Shown piece by piece: positions 53,755 to 64,000 of a stretch of 64,000 nucleotides of DNA. The notes beneath the pieces were generated by a model, which had not been told where the DNA came from, ran no database searches, and saw nothing but the letters and a program-made list of their open reading frames with translations. This DNA is from Rhizobium sp. R635. Lineage in GTDB: Bacteria; Pseudomonadota; Alphaproteobacteria; Rhizobiales; Rhizobiaceae. The position numbers and the translations under genes were made by a program. Location: contig NZ_LOKX01000037.1 in NCBI RefSeq assembly GCF_002211285.1, forward strand, positions 124,001 through 188,000, in the 5' to 3' direction. Every line of letters starts with the position of its first letter. Position 1 is the first letter of the stretch.

Positions 53755-54048
53755 TCAGTTGAAGCGGATGATCGCGACCTCGCCATCGACCGCGCCCTGG
53801 TAGGCCGAGGCGTGCGGCTCTTCCGCCGGGATTTCGGTCAGCATGCCGATCTGGTCGAGATCCGCTTCGATGAAGCCCTCCTCGGCAAGGGCGTTCAAGG
53901 CTTCGCGCACGGCAGTGTCGTCATCGGGCGCTTTCAGCAGGATGTGCAGGTCGATGCCTTCGCTGGCGTCGGACTCATAGCCTTTGCCAATGATGATGAA
54001 GATCATCGGTCCGTCGAAATTGTTGTCGTTATCAGGTGTCGTGATCAT
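53755..54048 (-). CDS. Conserved small protein of unknown function
   Basis: 97 aa, acidic, no signal peptide. It has a compact pattern resembling a small alpha/beta domain (MIFIIIGKGYESDASEGIDLHILLKAPDDDTAVREALNALAEEGF), followed by an extended region ending VAIIRFN. I recognise no family. It lies antisense to the operons on both sides, between the rpoC terminator and the rpsL promoter region, so it must use its own promoter. Base composition matches the rest of the cluster. Start at ATG 54048. Confidence 0.7.
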   Translation of the reverse strand: MITTPDNDNNFDGPMIFIIIGKGYESDASEGIDLHILLKAPDDDTAVREALNALAEEGFIEADLDQIGMLTEIPAEEPHASAYQGAVDGEVAIIRFN

Positions 54049-54544
54049 CGCCTGTCCTCGGTTCCTGGAGATTCGCTTTGTCGAATCCGCTGAGAGGACC
54101 TAACGCCGCAATTGCTGATTCCTTAACCGCTTTTGCTGCAAGGCCCAAGTTTTTATCTTGGCGCAGGCCCGTGAATGCGTCTAGAAGGGTGAAAACAGGG
54201 CGTTCGGCCCGCATATCAAGGTGATGCGGCCAAGTTTATTTCTTAACCGGCCTTGACGGGACGGGTTGAAACCAGTAGTACCCCGGCCATCAGATCCCAT
54301 GTGAGGCTTGGCTGTTCGGGGCGACGCGCCCTGAAGTTCACCTCAAACAAGGTTCTAAACGCACGTTGAAGTCATGATGCTGCACGCATGACGCATAGTT
54401 TCATGCGTCCTCTGCTCCTTGTGGTCCATCTGCGGAAGCGGATCGGGCCATATTTTGCGCATTGACGGAAAGCATGCGTCATTGCCGGAGACGGCGCGAG
54501 TTCAAGCCCGCAAGGGTACTGAGATAAACGTAAGGGATGGTTGA
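54049..54544 (+). promoter_or_regulatory. str operon upstream region with putative promoter
   Basis: 496 bp with no gene I can support. A perfect rhizobial -35 CTTGAC is at 54252-54257 with a weaker -10 (GTAGTA or TAGTAC) 17-18 nt downstream, giving a leader of about 260 nt before rpsL. The interval between contains no clear attenuator. The -10 is poor, so confidence in this exact promoter is moderate. Confidence 0.45.
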
Positions 54545-54916
54545 ATGCCTACCGTAAACCAGCTGATCCGCAAGCCTCGCCAGGCGAACGTAAAGCGTAA
54601 TAAGGTTCCCGCTCTCCAGGAGAACCCCCAGAAGCGCGGCGTTTGCACGCGCGTCTACACCACGACGCCGAAGAAGCCGAACTCGGCTCTGCGTAAGGTC
54701 GCAAAGATCCGCCTGACCAACGGCTTCGAAGTCATTGGTTACATCCCCGGCGAAGGTCACAACCTTCAGGAACACTCCGTCGTCATGATCCGCGGCGGCC
54801 GCGTCAAGGACCTTCCGGGTGTCCGTTACCACATCATCCGCGGCGTTCTCGATACCCAGGGTGTCAAGAACCGCAAGCAGCGTCGCTCCAAGTATGGTGC
54901 GAAGCGTCCGAAGTAA
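54545..54916 (+). CDS. rpsL: 30S ribosomal protein S12
   Basis: 123 aa. The decoding-site loops are canonical: KKPNSALRK with K43 and the GGRVKDLPG loop with K88, so the allele is of the streptomycin-sensitive type at these positions. First gene of the str operon, 79 bp before rpsG. Confidence 0.98.
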   Translation: MPTVNQLIRKPRQANVKRNKVPALQENPQKRGVCTRVYTTTPKKPNSALRKVAKIRLTNGFEVIGYIPGEGHNLQEHSVVMIRGGRVKDLPGVRYHIIRGVLDTQGVKNRKQRRSKYGAKRPK

Positions 54917-54995
54917 TTCGGGTTTTGAATAATCCGGCGCTGCGCGAGGTCCTCCGCGTGATGAAGCGCCTTAACGGTTGAAGAGACGAAAAAGT

Positions 54996-55466
54996 ATGTC
55001 CAGACGTCATAAAGCAGAAAAGCGCGAGATCAATCCGGATCCGAAGTTCGGTGACCTCGTCGTGACCAAGTTCATGAACGCCATCATGCTTGATGGTAAG
55101 AAGTCCGTTGCTGAAAACATCGTCTACGGTGCGTTCGACGCCGTCCAGGGCAAGTCCAAGCAGGAGCCGCTCGCGGTTTTCCATTCTGCGCTCGACAACA
55201 TTGCCCCGCACGTTGAAGTCCGCTCGCGCCGCGTCGGTGGTGCGACCTACCAGGTTCCGGTCGACGTCCGTCCGGAGCGCCGCCAGGCTCTCGCCATTCG
55301 CTGGCTGATTGCCGCCGCCCGCAAGCGCAACGAAACCACCATGATCGACCGTCTGTCCGGCGAACTGCTCGATGCGTCCAACAACCGCGGCTCCGCCGTC
55401 AAGAAGCGCGAAGACACGCACAAGATGGCTGACGCCAACCGCGCGTTCTCGCACTATCGCTGGTAA
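54996..55466 (+). CDS. rpsG: 30S ribosomal protein S7
   Basis: 156 aa from ATG 54996 (an upstream in-frame ATG at 54978 is less likely). Primary 16S rRNA-binding protein of the head; MSRRHKAEKREINPDPKFGD and the C-terminal ANRAFSHYRW are diagnostic. Located 29 bp before fusA in the str operon. In E. coli S7 represses this operon by binding the S12-S7 intercistronic mRNA; whether the 79-bp spacer here does so was not tested. Confidence 0.98.
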   Translation: MSRRHKAEKREINPDPKFGDLVVTKFMNAIMLDGKKSVAENIVYGAFDAVQGKSKQEPLAVFHSALDNIAPHVEVRSRRVGGATYQVPVDVRPERRQALAIRWLIAAARKRNETTMIDRLSGELLDASNNRGSAVKKREDTHKMADANRAFSHYRW

Positions 55467-55495
55467 TTCCGAACGGTATCGAAAGGCAGTCCACA

Positions 55496-57595
<2,100 letters not shown>

Positions 57596-57663
57596 CCGGA
57601 ATACCTATTGACCGATAACAAGAATTAGCTCCCCTCGGGGACTAGCAAAACGGAGAGCCGAAA

Positions 57664-58839
57664 ATGGCAAAGAGTAAGTTTGAGCGCAACAAGCCGCACG
57701 TCAACATTGGCACGATCGGCCACGTTGACCACGGCAAGACGTCTCTGACGGCAGCGATCACGAAGTACTTCGGTGAGTTCAAGGCGTACGACCAGATCGA
57801 CGCGGCTCCGGAAGAGAAGGCGCGCGGCATCACGATCTCGACGGCGCACGTCGAGTATGAGACGCCGAACCGCCACTACGCGCACGTCGACTGCCCCGGC
57901 CACGCCGACTATGTCAAGAACATGATCACCGGCGCAGCTCAGATGGACGGCGCGATCCTGGTTTGCTCGGCCGCTGACGGCCCGATGCCGCAGACGCGCG
58001 AACACATCCTGCTCGCCCGCCAGGTCGGCGTTCCGGCGATCGTCGTGTTCCTGAACAAGGTCGACCAGGTTGACGACGCCGAGCTTCTCGAACTCGTCGA
58101 GCTTGAAGTTCGCGAACTTCTGTCGTCCTACGACTTCCCGGGCGACGACATTCCGGTCGTCAAGGGTTCGGCTCTTGCCGCTCTCGAAGATTCGGACAAG
58201 AAGATCGGCGAAGACGCGATCCGCGAGCTGATGGCAGCGGTCGACGCCTACATCCCGACGCCTGAGCGTCCGGTTGACCAGCCGTTCCTGATGCCGATCG
58301 AAGACGTGTTCTCGATCTCTGGCCGCGGCACTGTCGTGACCGGCCGCGTCGAGCGTGGCATTGTCAAGGTTGGTGAAGAAGTCGAGATCGTCGGCATCCG
58401 CCCGACGTCGAAGACGACCGTGACCGGCGTTGAAATGTTCCGCAAGCTGCTCGACCAGGGCCAGGCCGGCGACAACATCGGCGCGCTGGTTCGCGGTGTG
58501 AACCGTGACGGCGTCGAGCGTGGCCAGATCCTGTGCAAGCCGGGCTCTGTCAAGCCGCACAAGAAGTTCATGGCCGAAGCCTACATCCTGACGAAGGAAG
58601 AAGGCGGCCGTCATACGCCGTTCTTCACCAACTACCGTCCGCAGTTCTACTTCCGCACGACGGACGTTACCGGCATCGTAACGCTGCCGGAAGGCACGGA
58701 AATGGTTATGCCGGGCGACAACGTCACGGTTGCCGTCGAGCTGATCGTTCCGATCGCGATGGAAGAAAAGCTGCGCTTCGCCATCCGCGAAGGCGGCCGC
58801 ACCGTCGGCGCGGGTATCGTCGCTTCGATCGTCGAGTAA
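57664..58839 (+). CDS. tuf: Elongation factor Tu, copy 2
   Basis: 391 aa, same protein as copy 1 at 38446. Compared by eye, the two genes differ at about four third-codon positions (for example GAT T/C near codon 20, CAC C/G near codon 62, GAA/GAG near codon 354 and GCC/GCG near codon 385). Such near-identity over 1.2 kb, with unrelated flanks, indicates ongoing gene conversion. This copy is last in the str operon, 18 kb away on the same strand. Confidence 0.98.
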   Translation: MAKSKFERNKPHVNIGTIGHVDHGKTSLTAAITKYFGEFKAYDQIDAAPEEKARGITISTAHVEYETPNRHYAHVDCPGHADYVKNMITGAAQMDGAILVCSAADGPMPQTREHILLARQVGVPAIVVFLNKVDQVDDAELLELVELEVRELLSSYDFPGDDIPVVKGSALAALEDSDKKIGEDAIRELMAAVDAYIPTPERPVDQPFLMPIEDVFSISGRGTVVTGRVERGIVKVGEEVEIVGIRPTSKTTVTGVEMFRKLLDQGQAGDNIGALVRGVNRDGVERGQILCKPGSVKPHKKFMAEAYILTKEEGGRHTPFFTNYRPQFYFRTTDVTGIVTLPEGTEMVMPGDNVTVAVELIVPIAMEEKLRFAIREGGRTVGAGIVASIVE

Positions 58840-59142
58840 TTCGTTCGGCCGCTCCGGTGGGGCGGCCGATTCGATGACATTATTATGATGCAGGCGGCGT
58901 AAGCCGCTTGCTTATTACACAGAAATGTAGCAAATGGCGCGCGAGCGCGATTTGCGTACTGCTTTGGATGACGAAGCAGCGACTAAATAAACAATAAGGT
59001 GGGCTTGAAGGCCCTGAAGACTGGATAGGGAAGCCTCTCGGCGCCCTCTCGATCTTTGAAACCGGTGGTCCGCCTTAGGAAGAAAGAACAACCCGTGTCT
59101 TGTCCAGAGACATGTGGGAAACAAACACAAGGATAACGTCGA
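58840..59142 (+). promoter_or_regulatory. tuf-rpsJ intergenic region (S10 operon leader)
   Basis: 303 bp without a gene. CGGCCGC (58846-58852)/GCGGCCG (58862-58868) and a GTAA-capped GCGGC/GCCGC hairpin (58894-58907) follow tuf; neither has a strong U-tract, so tuf read-through into the S10 operon is possible. Downstream sequence presumably has the S10 promoter; no clear pair was found. An L4-responsive leader as in E. coli is possible but not shown. Confidence 0.45.
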
Positions 59143-59451
59143 ATGAACGGCCAAAATATCCGCATTCGCCTGAAGGCGTTCGATCACCGGATTCTCGATG
59201 CTTCTACGCGCGAGATCGTGTCGACGGCGAAGCGCACCGGTGCTAGCGTCCGGGGCCCCGTTCCGCTTCCGACCCGCATCGAGAAGTTTACGGTCAACCG
59301 GTCCCCGCACATCGACAAGAAGAGCCGCGAACAGTTCGAGATGCGCACGCATAAGCGCCTGCTCGACATCGTAGACCCGACCCCGCAGACGGTAGACGCG
59401 CTGATGAAGCTCGATCTCGCCGCCGGTGTCGATGTTGAGATCAAGCTCTGA
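59143..59451 (+). CDS. rpsJ: 30S ribosomal protein S10
   Basis: 102 aa. MNGQNIRIRLKAFDHRILD, PLPTRIEKFTVNRSPHIDKKSREQFE and the end VDVEIKL are diagnostic. S10 also serves as NusE in antitermination with NusG, whose gene is in this window. First gene of the S10 operon, 33 bp before rplC. Confidence 0.98.
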   Translation: MNGQNIRIRLKAFDHRILDASTREIVSTAKRTGASVRGPVPLPTRIEKFTVNRSPHIDKKSREQFEMRTHKRLLDIVDPTPQTVDALMKLDLAAGVDVEIKL

Positions 59452-59484
59452 GCTTGCTCGAGCTGAGTTGGAAGGATTGAACCG

Positions 59485-60126
59485 ATGCGTTCAGGTGTGA
59501 TTGCACAGAAGGTGGGAATGACCCGCGTCTACAACGACGCCGGCGAGCATGTCCCGGTAACGGTACTGCGTATGGACGGCTGCCAGGTCGTTGCCACGCG
59601 CACTGTCGAAAAGAATGGCTATACCGCAGTTCAGCTCGGTGCCGGCCAGGCGAAGGTAAAGAACACGTCCAAGGCGATGCGCGGCAACTTTGCTGTCGCC
59701 AACGTCGAGCCGAAGGCCAAGCTGCAGGAATTCCGTGTTTCGGAAGACAACCTGCTCGAGATCGGCACGGAGCTCAAGGCGGGTCACTTTGCAGCCGGTC
59801 AGCTCGTCGACGTGACGGGCACGACGATCGGTAAGGGTTTTGCCGGCGCCATGAAGCGCCATGGTTTCGGCGGTTTGCGCGCAACGCACGGTGTTTCGGT
59901 TTCGCACCGTTCGCACGGTTCGACCGGCTCGCGCCAGGATCCGGGCAAGGTTTTCAAGAACAAGAAGATGGCTGGTCACATGGGCCAGACGCGCGTCACG
60001 ACGCAGAACCTGGAAGTGGTTTCGACCGACGAAGATCGTGGTCTGATCCTGATCAAGGGTGCTGTTCCCGGTTCCAAGGGTGCCTGGATCATCGTGCGCG
60101 ACGCCGTCAAGTCGGCCGCGAAGTAA
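59485..60126 (+). CDS. rplC: 50S ribosomal protein L3
   Basis: 213 aa, early 23S rRNA-binding assembly protein. The MRSGVIAQKVGMTRVYNDAGEHVPVTVL start and the central GKGFAGAMKRHGFGGLRATHGVSVSHRSHGSTGSRQDPG loop near the peptidyl-transferase centre are typical. Spacing of 13 bp to rplD. The loop Gln in RQDPG is the methylation site in E. coli (PrmB). Confidence 0.98.
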   Translation: MRSGVIAQKVGMTRVYNDAGEHVPVTVLRMDGCQVVATRTVEKNGYTAVQLGAGQAKVKNTSKAMRGNFAVANVEPKAKLQEFRVSEDNLLEIGTELKAGHFAAGQLVDVTGTTIGKGFAGAMKRHGFGGLRATHGVSVSHRSHGSTGSRQDPGKVFKNKKMAGHMGQTRVTTQNLEVVSTDEDRGLILIKGAVPGSKGAWIIVRDAVKSAAK

Positions 60127-60139
60127 GGGAGCCAGATCA

Positions 60140-60760
60140 ATGGAATTGAACGTCAAGACCCTCGAGGGAAAAGACGCCGGGAAGGTTTCCCTTTCGGACG
60201 AGATTTTCGGCCTCGAGCCCCGCGAAGACATTCTTGCCCGCGTCATCCGCTGGCAGCTTGCCAAGAAGCAGCAGGGCACGCACAAGGCAAAGGGCCGCGC
60301 TGAAGTTTCGCGCACCGGCGCCAAGATGTACAAGCAGAAGGGTACGGGCCGCGCCCGCCACCATTCGGCTCGCGCTCCGCAGTTCCGCGGCGGCGGCAAG
60401 GCTCACGGCCCAGTCGTCCGCAGCCATGAGCACGACCTTCCCAAGAAGGTTCGCGCACTCGGCCTTCGCCACGCCCTTTCGGCCAAGATCAAGGCTGATG
60501 ACGTCATCGTCATCGACAACCTGGTTGCCGCTGAAGCCAAGACCAAGGCTCTCGCGTCCGCATTCGAGACGCTCGGCCTGACCAACGCCCTCTTCATCGG
60601 CGGCGCAGAGCTCGACGGCAACTTCAAGCTCGCAGCTCAGAACATCCCGAATATCGATGTTCTGCCGATCCAGGGCATCAACGTTTACGACATCGTGCGC
60701 CGCGGCAAGCTCGTGCTTTCCAAGGCTGCGGTTGAAGCGCTAGAGGAGCGATTCAAGTGA
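60140..60760 (+). CDS. rplD: 50S ribosomal protein L4
   Basis: 206 aa from ATG 60140. The extended loop KMYKQKGTGRARHHSARAPQFRGGGKAHGP reaches the exit tunnel. In E. coli L4 is the S10 operon repressor; no leader evidence here proves that. The stop overlaps the rplW GTG start by GTGA. An upstream in-frame start at 60059 lies inside rplC and was excluded. Confidence 0.98.
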   Translation: MELNVKTLEGKDAGKVSLSDEIFGLEPREDILARVIRWQLAKKQQGTHKAKGRAEVSRTGAKMYKQKGTGRARHHSARAPQFRGGGKAHGPVVRSHEHDLPKKVRALGLRHALSAKIKADDVIVIDNLVAAEAKTKALASAFETLGLTNALFIGGAELDGNFKLAAQNIPNIDVLPIQGINVYDIVRRGKLVLSKAAVEALEERFK

Positions 60761-61050
60761 CCGATCTTCGCCACTACGATGTGATCGTCTCTCCGGCGAT
60801 CACCGAAAAGTCCACGCTGGTATCCGAAAACAACCAGGTTGTTTTCAATGTCGCCAAGCAGGCGACGAAGCCGGAAATCAAGGCTGCTGTCGAGGCGCTG
60901 TTCGGCGTCAAGGTTACGGCCGTCAACACTCTGCTGCGCAAGGGCAAGACCAAGCGGTTCCGCGGTTTCGTCGGCAAGCAGAAGGACGTGAAGAAGGCTG
61001 TCGTGACGCTGGCTGAAGGCCAGACGATCGACGTCTCCACCGGTCTCTGA
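60757..61050 (+). CDS. rplW: 50S ribosomal protein L23
   Basis: 97 aa, GTG start overlapping the rplD stop (translational coupling). L23 sits at the tunnel exit and docks trigger factor and SRP. Signature VSPAITEKSTLVSENNQVVFNVA and KPEIKAAVEALFGVKV. 11 bp before rplB. Confidence 0.97.
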   Translation: MTDLRHYDVIVSPAITEKSTLVSENNQVVFNVAKQATKPEIKAAVEALFGVKVTAVNTLLRKGKTKRFRGFVGKQKDVKKAVVTLAEGQTIDVSTGL

Positions 61051-61061
61051 GGTATAAGAAA

Positions 61062-61898
61062 ATGGCATTGAAAACATTCAATCCGATCACCCCGAGCCAG
61101 CGCCAGCTGGTCATCGTCGACCGTTCCGCCCTCTACAAGGGCAAGCCGGTGAAGGCGCTGACGGAAGGCCTGACCAAGAGCGGCGGTCGTAACAACCTCG
61201 GCCGCATCACCGCCCGCTTCATCGGCGGCGGTCACAAGCGCAGCTACCGTCTGGTCGACTTCAAGCGTCGTAAGTTTGACGTCGAAGGCACCGTCGAACG
61301 TATCGAATACGATCCGAACCGCACGGCTTTCATCGCTCTCGTGAGCTATGCCGACGGCGAGCAGGCCTACATCATCGCTCCGCAGCGTCTCGCTGCCGGC
61401 GACAAGGTCATCGCTTCGGAAAAGGCTGTCGACGTCAAGCCCGGCAACACCATGCCGCTGCAGTACATCCCGGTCGGCTCCATCATCCATAACGTGGAAA
61501 TGAAGCCGGGCAAGGGCGGTCAGATCGCTCGCTCCGCCGGTTCCTATGCGCAGCTCGTGGGCCGTGACCAGGGCATGGCGATCCTTCGCCTGAACTCCGG
61601 TGAACAGCGTCTCGTAAGCGGCGTCTGCCTTGCTTCGATCGGCGCCGTCTCCAACCCGGACCACGCCAACATCAACGACGGCAAGGCCGGTCGTACCGTT
61701 TGGCGCGGCAAGCGTCCGCATAACCGCGGTGTCGTCATGAACCCGGTCGACCATCCGCACGGCGGTGGTGAAGGCCGTACCTCCGGTGGTCGCCATCCGG
61801 TGACGCCTTGGGGTAAGCCGACCAAGGGCAAGCGTACCCGGTCGAACAAGTCGACCGACAAGATGATCATGCGCTCGCGTCATCAGCGTAAGAAGTAA
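61062..61898 (+). CDS. rplB: 50S ribosomal protein L2
   Basis: 278 aa, essential for subunit joining and peptidyl transfer. The highly conserved NPVDHPHGGGEGRTSGGRHPVTPWG segment with the key His is intact, as is the N-terminal MALKTFNPITPSQRQLV. 15 bp before rpsS in the S10 operon. Confidence 0.98.
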   Translation: MALKTFNPITPSQRQLVIVDRSALYKGKPVKALTEGLTKSGGRNNLGRITARFIGGGHKRSYRLVDFKRRKFDVEGTVERIEYDPNRTAFIALVSYADGEQAYIIAPQRLAAGDKVIASEKAVDVKPGNTMPLQYIPVGSIIHNVEMKPGKGGQIARSAGSYAQLVGRDQGMAILRLNSGEQRLVSGVCLASIGAVSNPDHANINDGKAGRTVWRGKRPHNRGVVMNPVDHPHGGGEGRTSGGRHPVTPWGKPTKGKRTRSNKSTDKMIMRSRHQRKK

Positions 61899-61913
61899 GA
61901 GAGGAAGTCTCCA

Positions 61914-62192
61914 ATGGCTCGTTCAGTATGGAAAGGTCCGTTCGTTGACGGCTATCTTCTCAAGAAGGCTGAGAAGGTTCGTGAAGGCGGACGTGCAGAA
62001 GTGATCAAGATCTGGAGCCGTCGCTCCACGATCCTGCCGCAGTTCGTCGGTCTTACCTTCGGCGTCTACAACGGCAGCAAACATGTTCCGGTCAGCGTCA
62101 ATGAAGACATGGTCGGCCACAAATTCGGTGAATTCTCTCCGACCCGCACCTACTACGGTCACGGCGCGGACAAGAAGGCGAAGAGGAAGTAA
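61914..62192 (+). CDS. rpsS: 30S ribosomal protein S19
   Basis: 92 aa, head protein contacting S13 and the A-site tRNA. MARSVWKGPFVDGYLLKKAEK and the GHKFGEFSPTRTYYGHGADKKAKRK tail are diagnostic. 2 bp before rplV. Confidence 0.98.
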   Translation: MARSVWKGPFVDGYLLKKAEKVREGGRAEVIKIWSRRSTILPQFVGLTFGVYNGSKHVPVSVNEDMVGHKFGEFSPTRTYYGHGADKKAKRK

Positions 62193-62194
62193 CA

Positions 62195-62584
62195 ATGGGC
62201 AAGGCAAAAGCCGAACGCCGGCTGAAGGACAACGAGGCGCAAGCAGTCGCCCGCACGCTCCGCGTCAGCCCCCAGAAGCTCAACCTGGTTGCTGCGGCCA
62301 TCCGCGGCAAGAAGGTCGAGCGTGCACTCGCTGAGCTGGAGTTCTCCCGCAAGCGCATCGCAGGCGCCGTCAAGAAGACGCTCGAATCTGCGATCGCCAA
62401 CGCCGAGAACAACCACGATCTCGACGTCGACGCACTCGTCGTCGCCGAGGCCTATGTCGGCAAGTCGATCGTCATGAAGCGTTTCCACGCTCGTGGCCGC
62501 GGTCGTGCGTCGCGCATCGAAAAGCCCTTCGCGCACCTGACGATCGTCGTTCGTGAAGTGCAGGCAGCAGAGGAGGCCGCATAA
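62195..62584 (+). CDS. rplV: 50S ribosomal protein L22
   Basis: 129 aa. The tunnel-lining beta-hairpin region (VMKRFHARGRGRASRIEKPFAHLTIVV) is intact, consistent with macrolide sensitivity at this protein. The stop codon shares its last base with the rpsC ATG (TAATG), implying coupling. Confidence 0.98.
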   Translation: MGKAKAERRLKDNEAQAVARTLRVSPQKLNLVAAAIRGKKVERALAELEFSRKRIAGAVKKTLESAIANAENNHDLDVDALVVAEAYVGKSIVMKRFHARGRGRASRIEKPFAHLTIVVREVQAAEEAA

Positions 62585-63318
62585 TGGGTCAGAAAATCAA
62601 TCCGATCGGTTTCCGTCTCGGCATCAACCGTACCTGGGATAGCCGCTGGTTTGCGGACAATGCCGAGTATGGCCAGCTGCTGCACGAAGACCTGAAGATG
62701 CGCAAGTTCGTCATGAGCGAACTGAAGCAGGCCGGTATTTCCAAGGTGGTTATCGAGCGTCCGCATAAGAAGTGCCGCGTCACGATCCACTCGGCACGTC
62801 CGGGCCTGATCATCGGCCGCAAGGGCGCAGACATCGACAAGCTCCGCAAGAAGCTGTCGGACATGACGAATTCGGAAACGCATCTCAACATCGTTGAAGT
62901 GCGCAAGCCCGAAGTCGACGCAACGCTGGTCGCTCAGTCGATCGCCCAGCAGCTTGAGCGCCGTGTGGCTTTCCGCCGCGCCATGAAGCGCGCCGTTCAG
63001 TCCGCGATGCGTCTTGGCGCCGAAGGCATCAAGATCACCTGCGCCGGCCGTCTCGGCGGTGCTGAAATCGCCCGTACGGAATGGTACCGCGAAGGCCGTG
63101 TGCCGCTGCACACCCTGCGCGCCGACATCGACTACGGCACGGCCGAAGCAGAAACCGCATTCGGTATCTGCGGCATCAAGGTCTGGATCTTCAAGGGCGA
63201 AATCCTTGAGCACGATCCGATGGCTTCCGAACGTCGCGCGCTGGAAGGCGACGCACAGGGTCCGGCAAGCCGCGAACGCGACCGTGGCGATCGTCGCCGC
63301 GAACGCGACAACGCGTAA
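62584..63318 (+). CDS. rpsC: 30S ribosomal protein S3
   Basis: 244 aa. The KH domain with GLIIGRKGADIDKLR lies in the N-terminal half; the C-terminal domain ends in a charged Arg/Asp tail (RERDRGDRRRERDNA). S3 helps unwind mRNA at the entry tunnel. 38 bp before rplP. Confidence 0.98.
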   Translation: MGQKINPIGFRLGINRTWDSRWFADNAEYGQLLHEDLKMRKFVMSELKQAGISKVVIERPHKKCRVTIHSARPGLIIGRKGADIDKLRKKLSDMTNSETHLNIVEVRKPEVDATLVAQSIAQQLERRVAFRRAMKRAVQSAMRLGAEGIKITCAGRLGGAEIARTEWYREGRVPLHTLRADIDYGTAEAETAFGICGIKVWIFKGEILEHDPMASERRALEGDAQGPASRERDRGDRRRERDNA

Positions 63319-63356
63319 TTAGCGCTGGCGAAAGATAAGCTCGGAGAAGTAAGAAA

Positions 63357-63770
63357 ATGTTGCAGCCAAAGCGTACTAAGTACCGCAAGCAGTTCAAGGG
63401 CCGCATCAAGGGCGTCGCCAAGGGCGGTTCTGACCTGGCATTCGGCGAATTCGGCCTGAAGGCTCAGGAGCCCAACCGCGTCAATGCACGCGAGATCGAA
63501 GCGGCCCGCCGCGCGATCACGCGTTACATGAAGCGCGCCGGCCGTGTATGGATCCGCGTGTTCCCGGACGTTCCGGTAACCGCAAAGCCGACCGAAGTCC
63601 GCATGGGTAAAGGTAAGGGCTCCGTTGAGTACTGGGCATGCAAGGTCAAGCCCGGTCGTATGATGTTCGAGATCGACGGCGTCAGCGAAGAGATCGCCCG
63701 CGAGGCGCTTCGCCTCGGCTCTGCCAAGCTCTCGGTCAAGACGCGCTTCGTTCAGCGCATTGCAGAGTAA
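63357..63770 (+). CDS. rplP: 50S ribosomal protein L16
   Basis: 137 aa. MLQPKRTKYRKQFKGRIKGVAKGG and the GRVWIRVFPDVPVTAKPTEVRMGKGKGSVEYW segment are diagnostic; L16 contacts the acceptor end of A-site tRNA. 11 bp before rpmC. Confidence 0.98.
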   Translation: MLQPKRTKYRKQFKGRIKGVAKGGSDLAFGEFGLKAQEPNRVNAREIEAARRAITRYMKRAGRVWIRVFPDVPVTAKPTEVRMGKGKGSVEYWACKVKPGRMMFEIDGVSEEIAREALRLGSAKLSVKTRFVQRIAE

Positions 63771-63781
63771 GGATTGAGCTC

Positions 63782-63982
63782 ATGAAAGCCTCAGACGTTC
63801 GCGCGCTCAGCGCCGACCAACTCAAGGACGAGCTTGCCAAGCTGAAGAAGGAGCAGTTCAACCTGCGCTTCCAGAAGGCGACCGGCCAGCTCGAAAAGTC
63901 CTCGCGCATCAACGAAGTCCGCAAGGACATCGCCCGCGTGAAAACCATTGCCCGCCAGAAGGCGGCAGAAGTTAAGGCCTAA
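63782..63982 (+). CDS. rpmC: 50S ribosomal protein L29
   Basis: 66 aa, two-helix protein at the tunnel exit. MKASDVRALSADQLKDELAKLKKEQFNLRFQ and the C-terminal NEVRKDIARVKTIARQK match the family. ATG 63782 chosen; the longer frame upstream lies in rplP. 12 bp before the next start codon. Confidence 0.98.
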   Translation: MKASDVRALSADQLKDELAKLKKEQFNLRFQKATGQLEKSSRINEVRKDIARVKTIARQKAAEVKA

Positions 63983-63994
63983 AGGAAGAAAAAC

Positions 63995-64000
63995 ATGCCG
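63995..64000 (+). CDS. rpsQ: Start of 30S ribosomal protein S17 (partial, 2 codons)
   Basis: ATG CCG after an AAAGGAAG binding site, 12 bp past rpmC. Only two codons are visible; rpsQ is inferred from the universal rpmC-rpsQ order. Confidence 0.6.

Overview
This 64 kb window is chromosomal DNA of a Rhizobiales alphaproteobacterium, most likely Rhizobium (R. etli / R. leguminosarum group). The evidence is GC-rich codon use, a divK-pleD cell-cycle pair, a pyrB-pyrC'-plsY-dprA-topA-rnr block, a RIME/RPE-type palindromic repeat, and a ribosomal super-cluster with two tuf genes and interspersed tRNAs. The assignment rests on recognised gene content and order, not on a database search. I see no prophage, insertion sequence, CRISPR array or rRNA operon.

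Layout. 0-9 kb: the 3' part of dnaE, an L,D-transpeptidase, dinB, a GNAT acetyltransferase, a HAD phosphatase-like gene, a DUF3572 gene, divK and pleD. A 747-bp gap follows, holding a candidate structured small RNA. 9-21 kb: a long minus-strand series with rpmG, an MFS transporter, DUF983, rnr, topA, dprA, plsY, a degenerate dihydroorotase (pyrC') and pyrB. 21-31.8 kb: an AidB-like acyl-CoA dehydrogenase, rne with a long leader, a cell-wall amidase, penicillin-binding protein 1A, and prfB with its programmed +1 frameshift. 31.8-37.8 kb: an accessory stretch with an alpha/beta hydrolase, nadK, tRNA-Thr, several small or secreted proteins including a tandem Inh-type protease inhibitor, and rlmB. 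37.9-64 kb: the translation/transcription super-cluster. Its order is tRNA-Tyr, tRNA-Gly, tuf, [44-codon membrane ORF, epimerase], tRNA-Trp, secE, nusG, rplKAJL, rpoBC, [small antisense gene], rpsL, rpsG, fusA, tuf, then the S10 operon up to the first codons of rpsQ.

How the genes work together. The right half makes elongation factors, RNA polymerase beta and beta' subunits and ribosomal proteins. It has the RNA control points expected there: an L10-type leader, a strong hairpin between rplL and rpoB, and the rpoC terminator. The left half combines DNA replication and repair (dnaE, dinB, topA, dprA), RNA turnover (rnr, rne), envelope synthesis (L,D-transpeptidase, amidase, PBP1A, plsY), pyrimidine synthesis (pyrB/pyrC') and cell-cycle control (divK/pleD).

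The most interesting unexplained items are: a multi-hairpin leader with a sequestered ribosome-binding site ahead of the epimerase that interrupts the super-cluster; a structured terminated RNA between pleD and rpmG; a dihydroorotase homologue that has lost nearly all its metal ligands; and a tiny membrane ORF whose Shine-Dalgarno sequence is folded into a hairpin.
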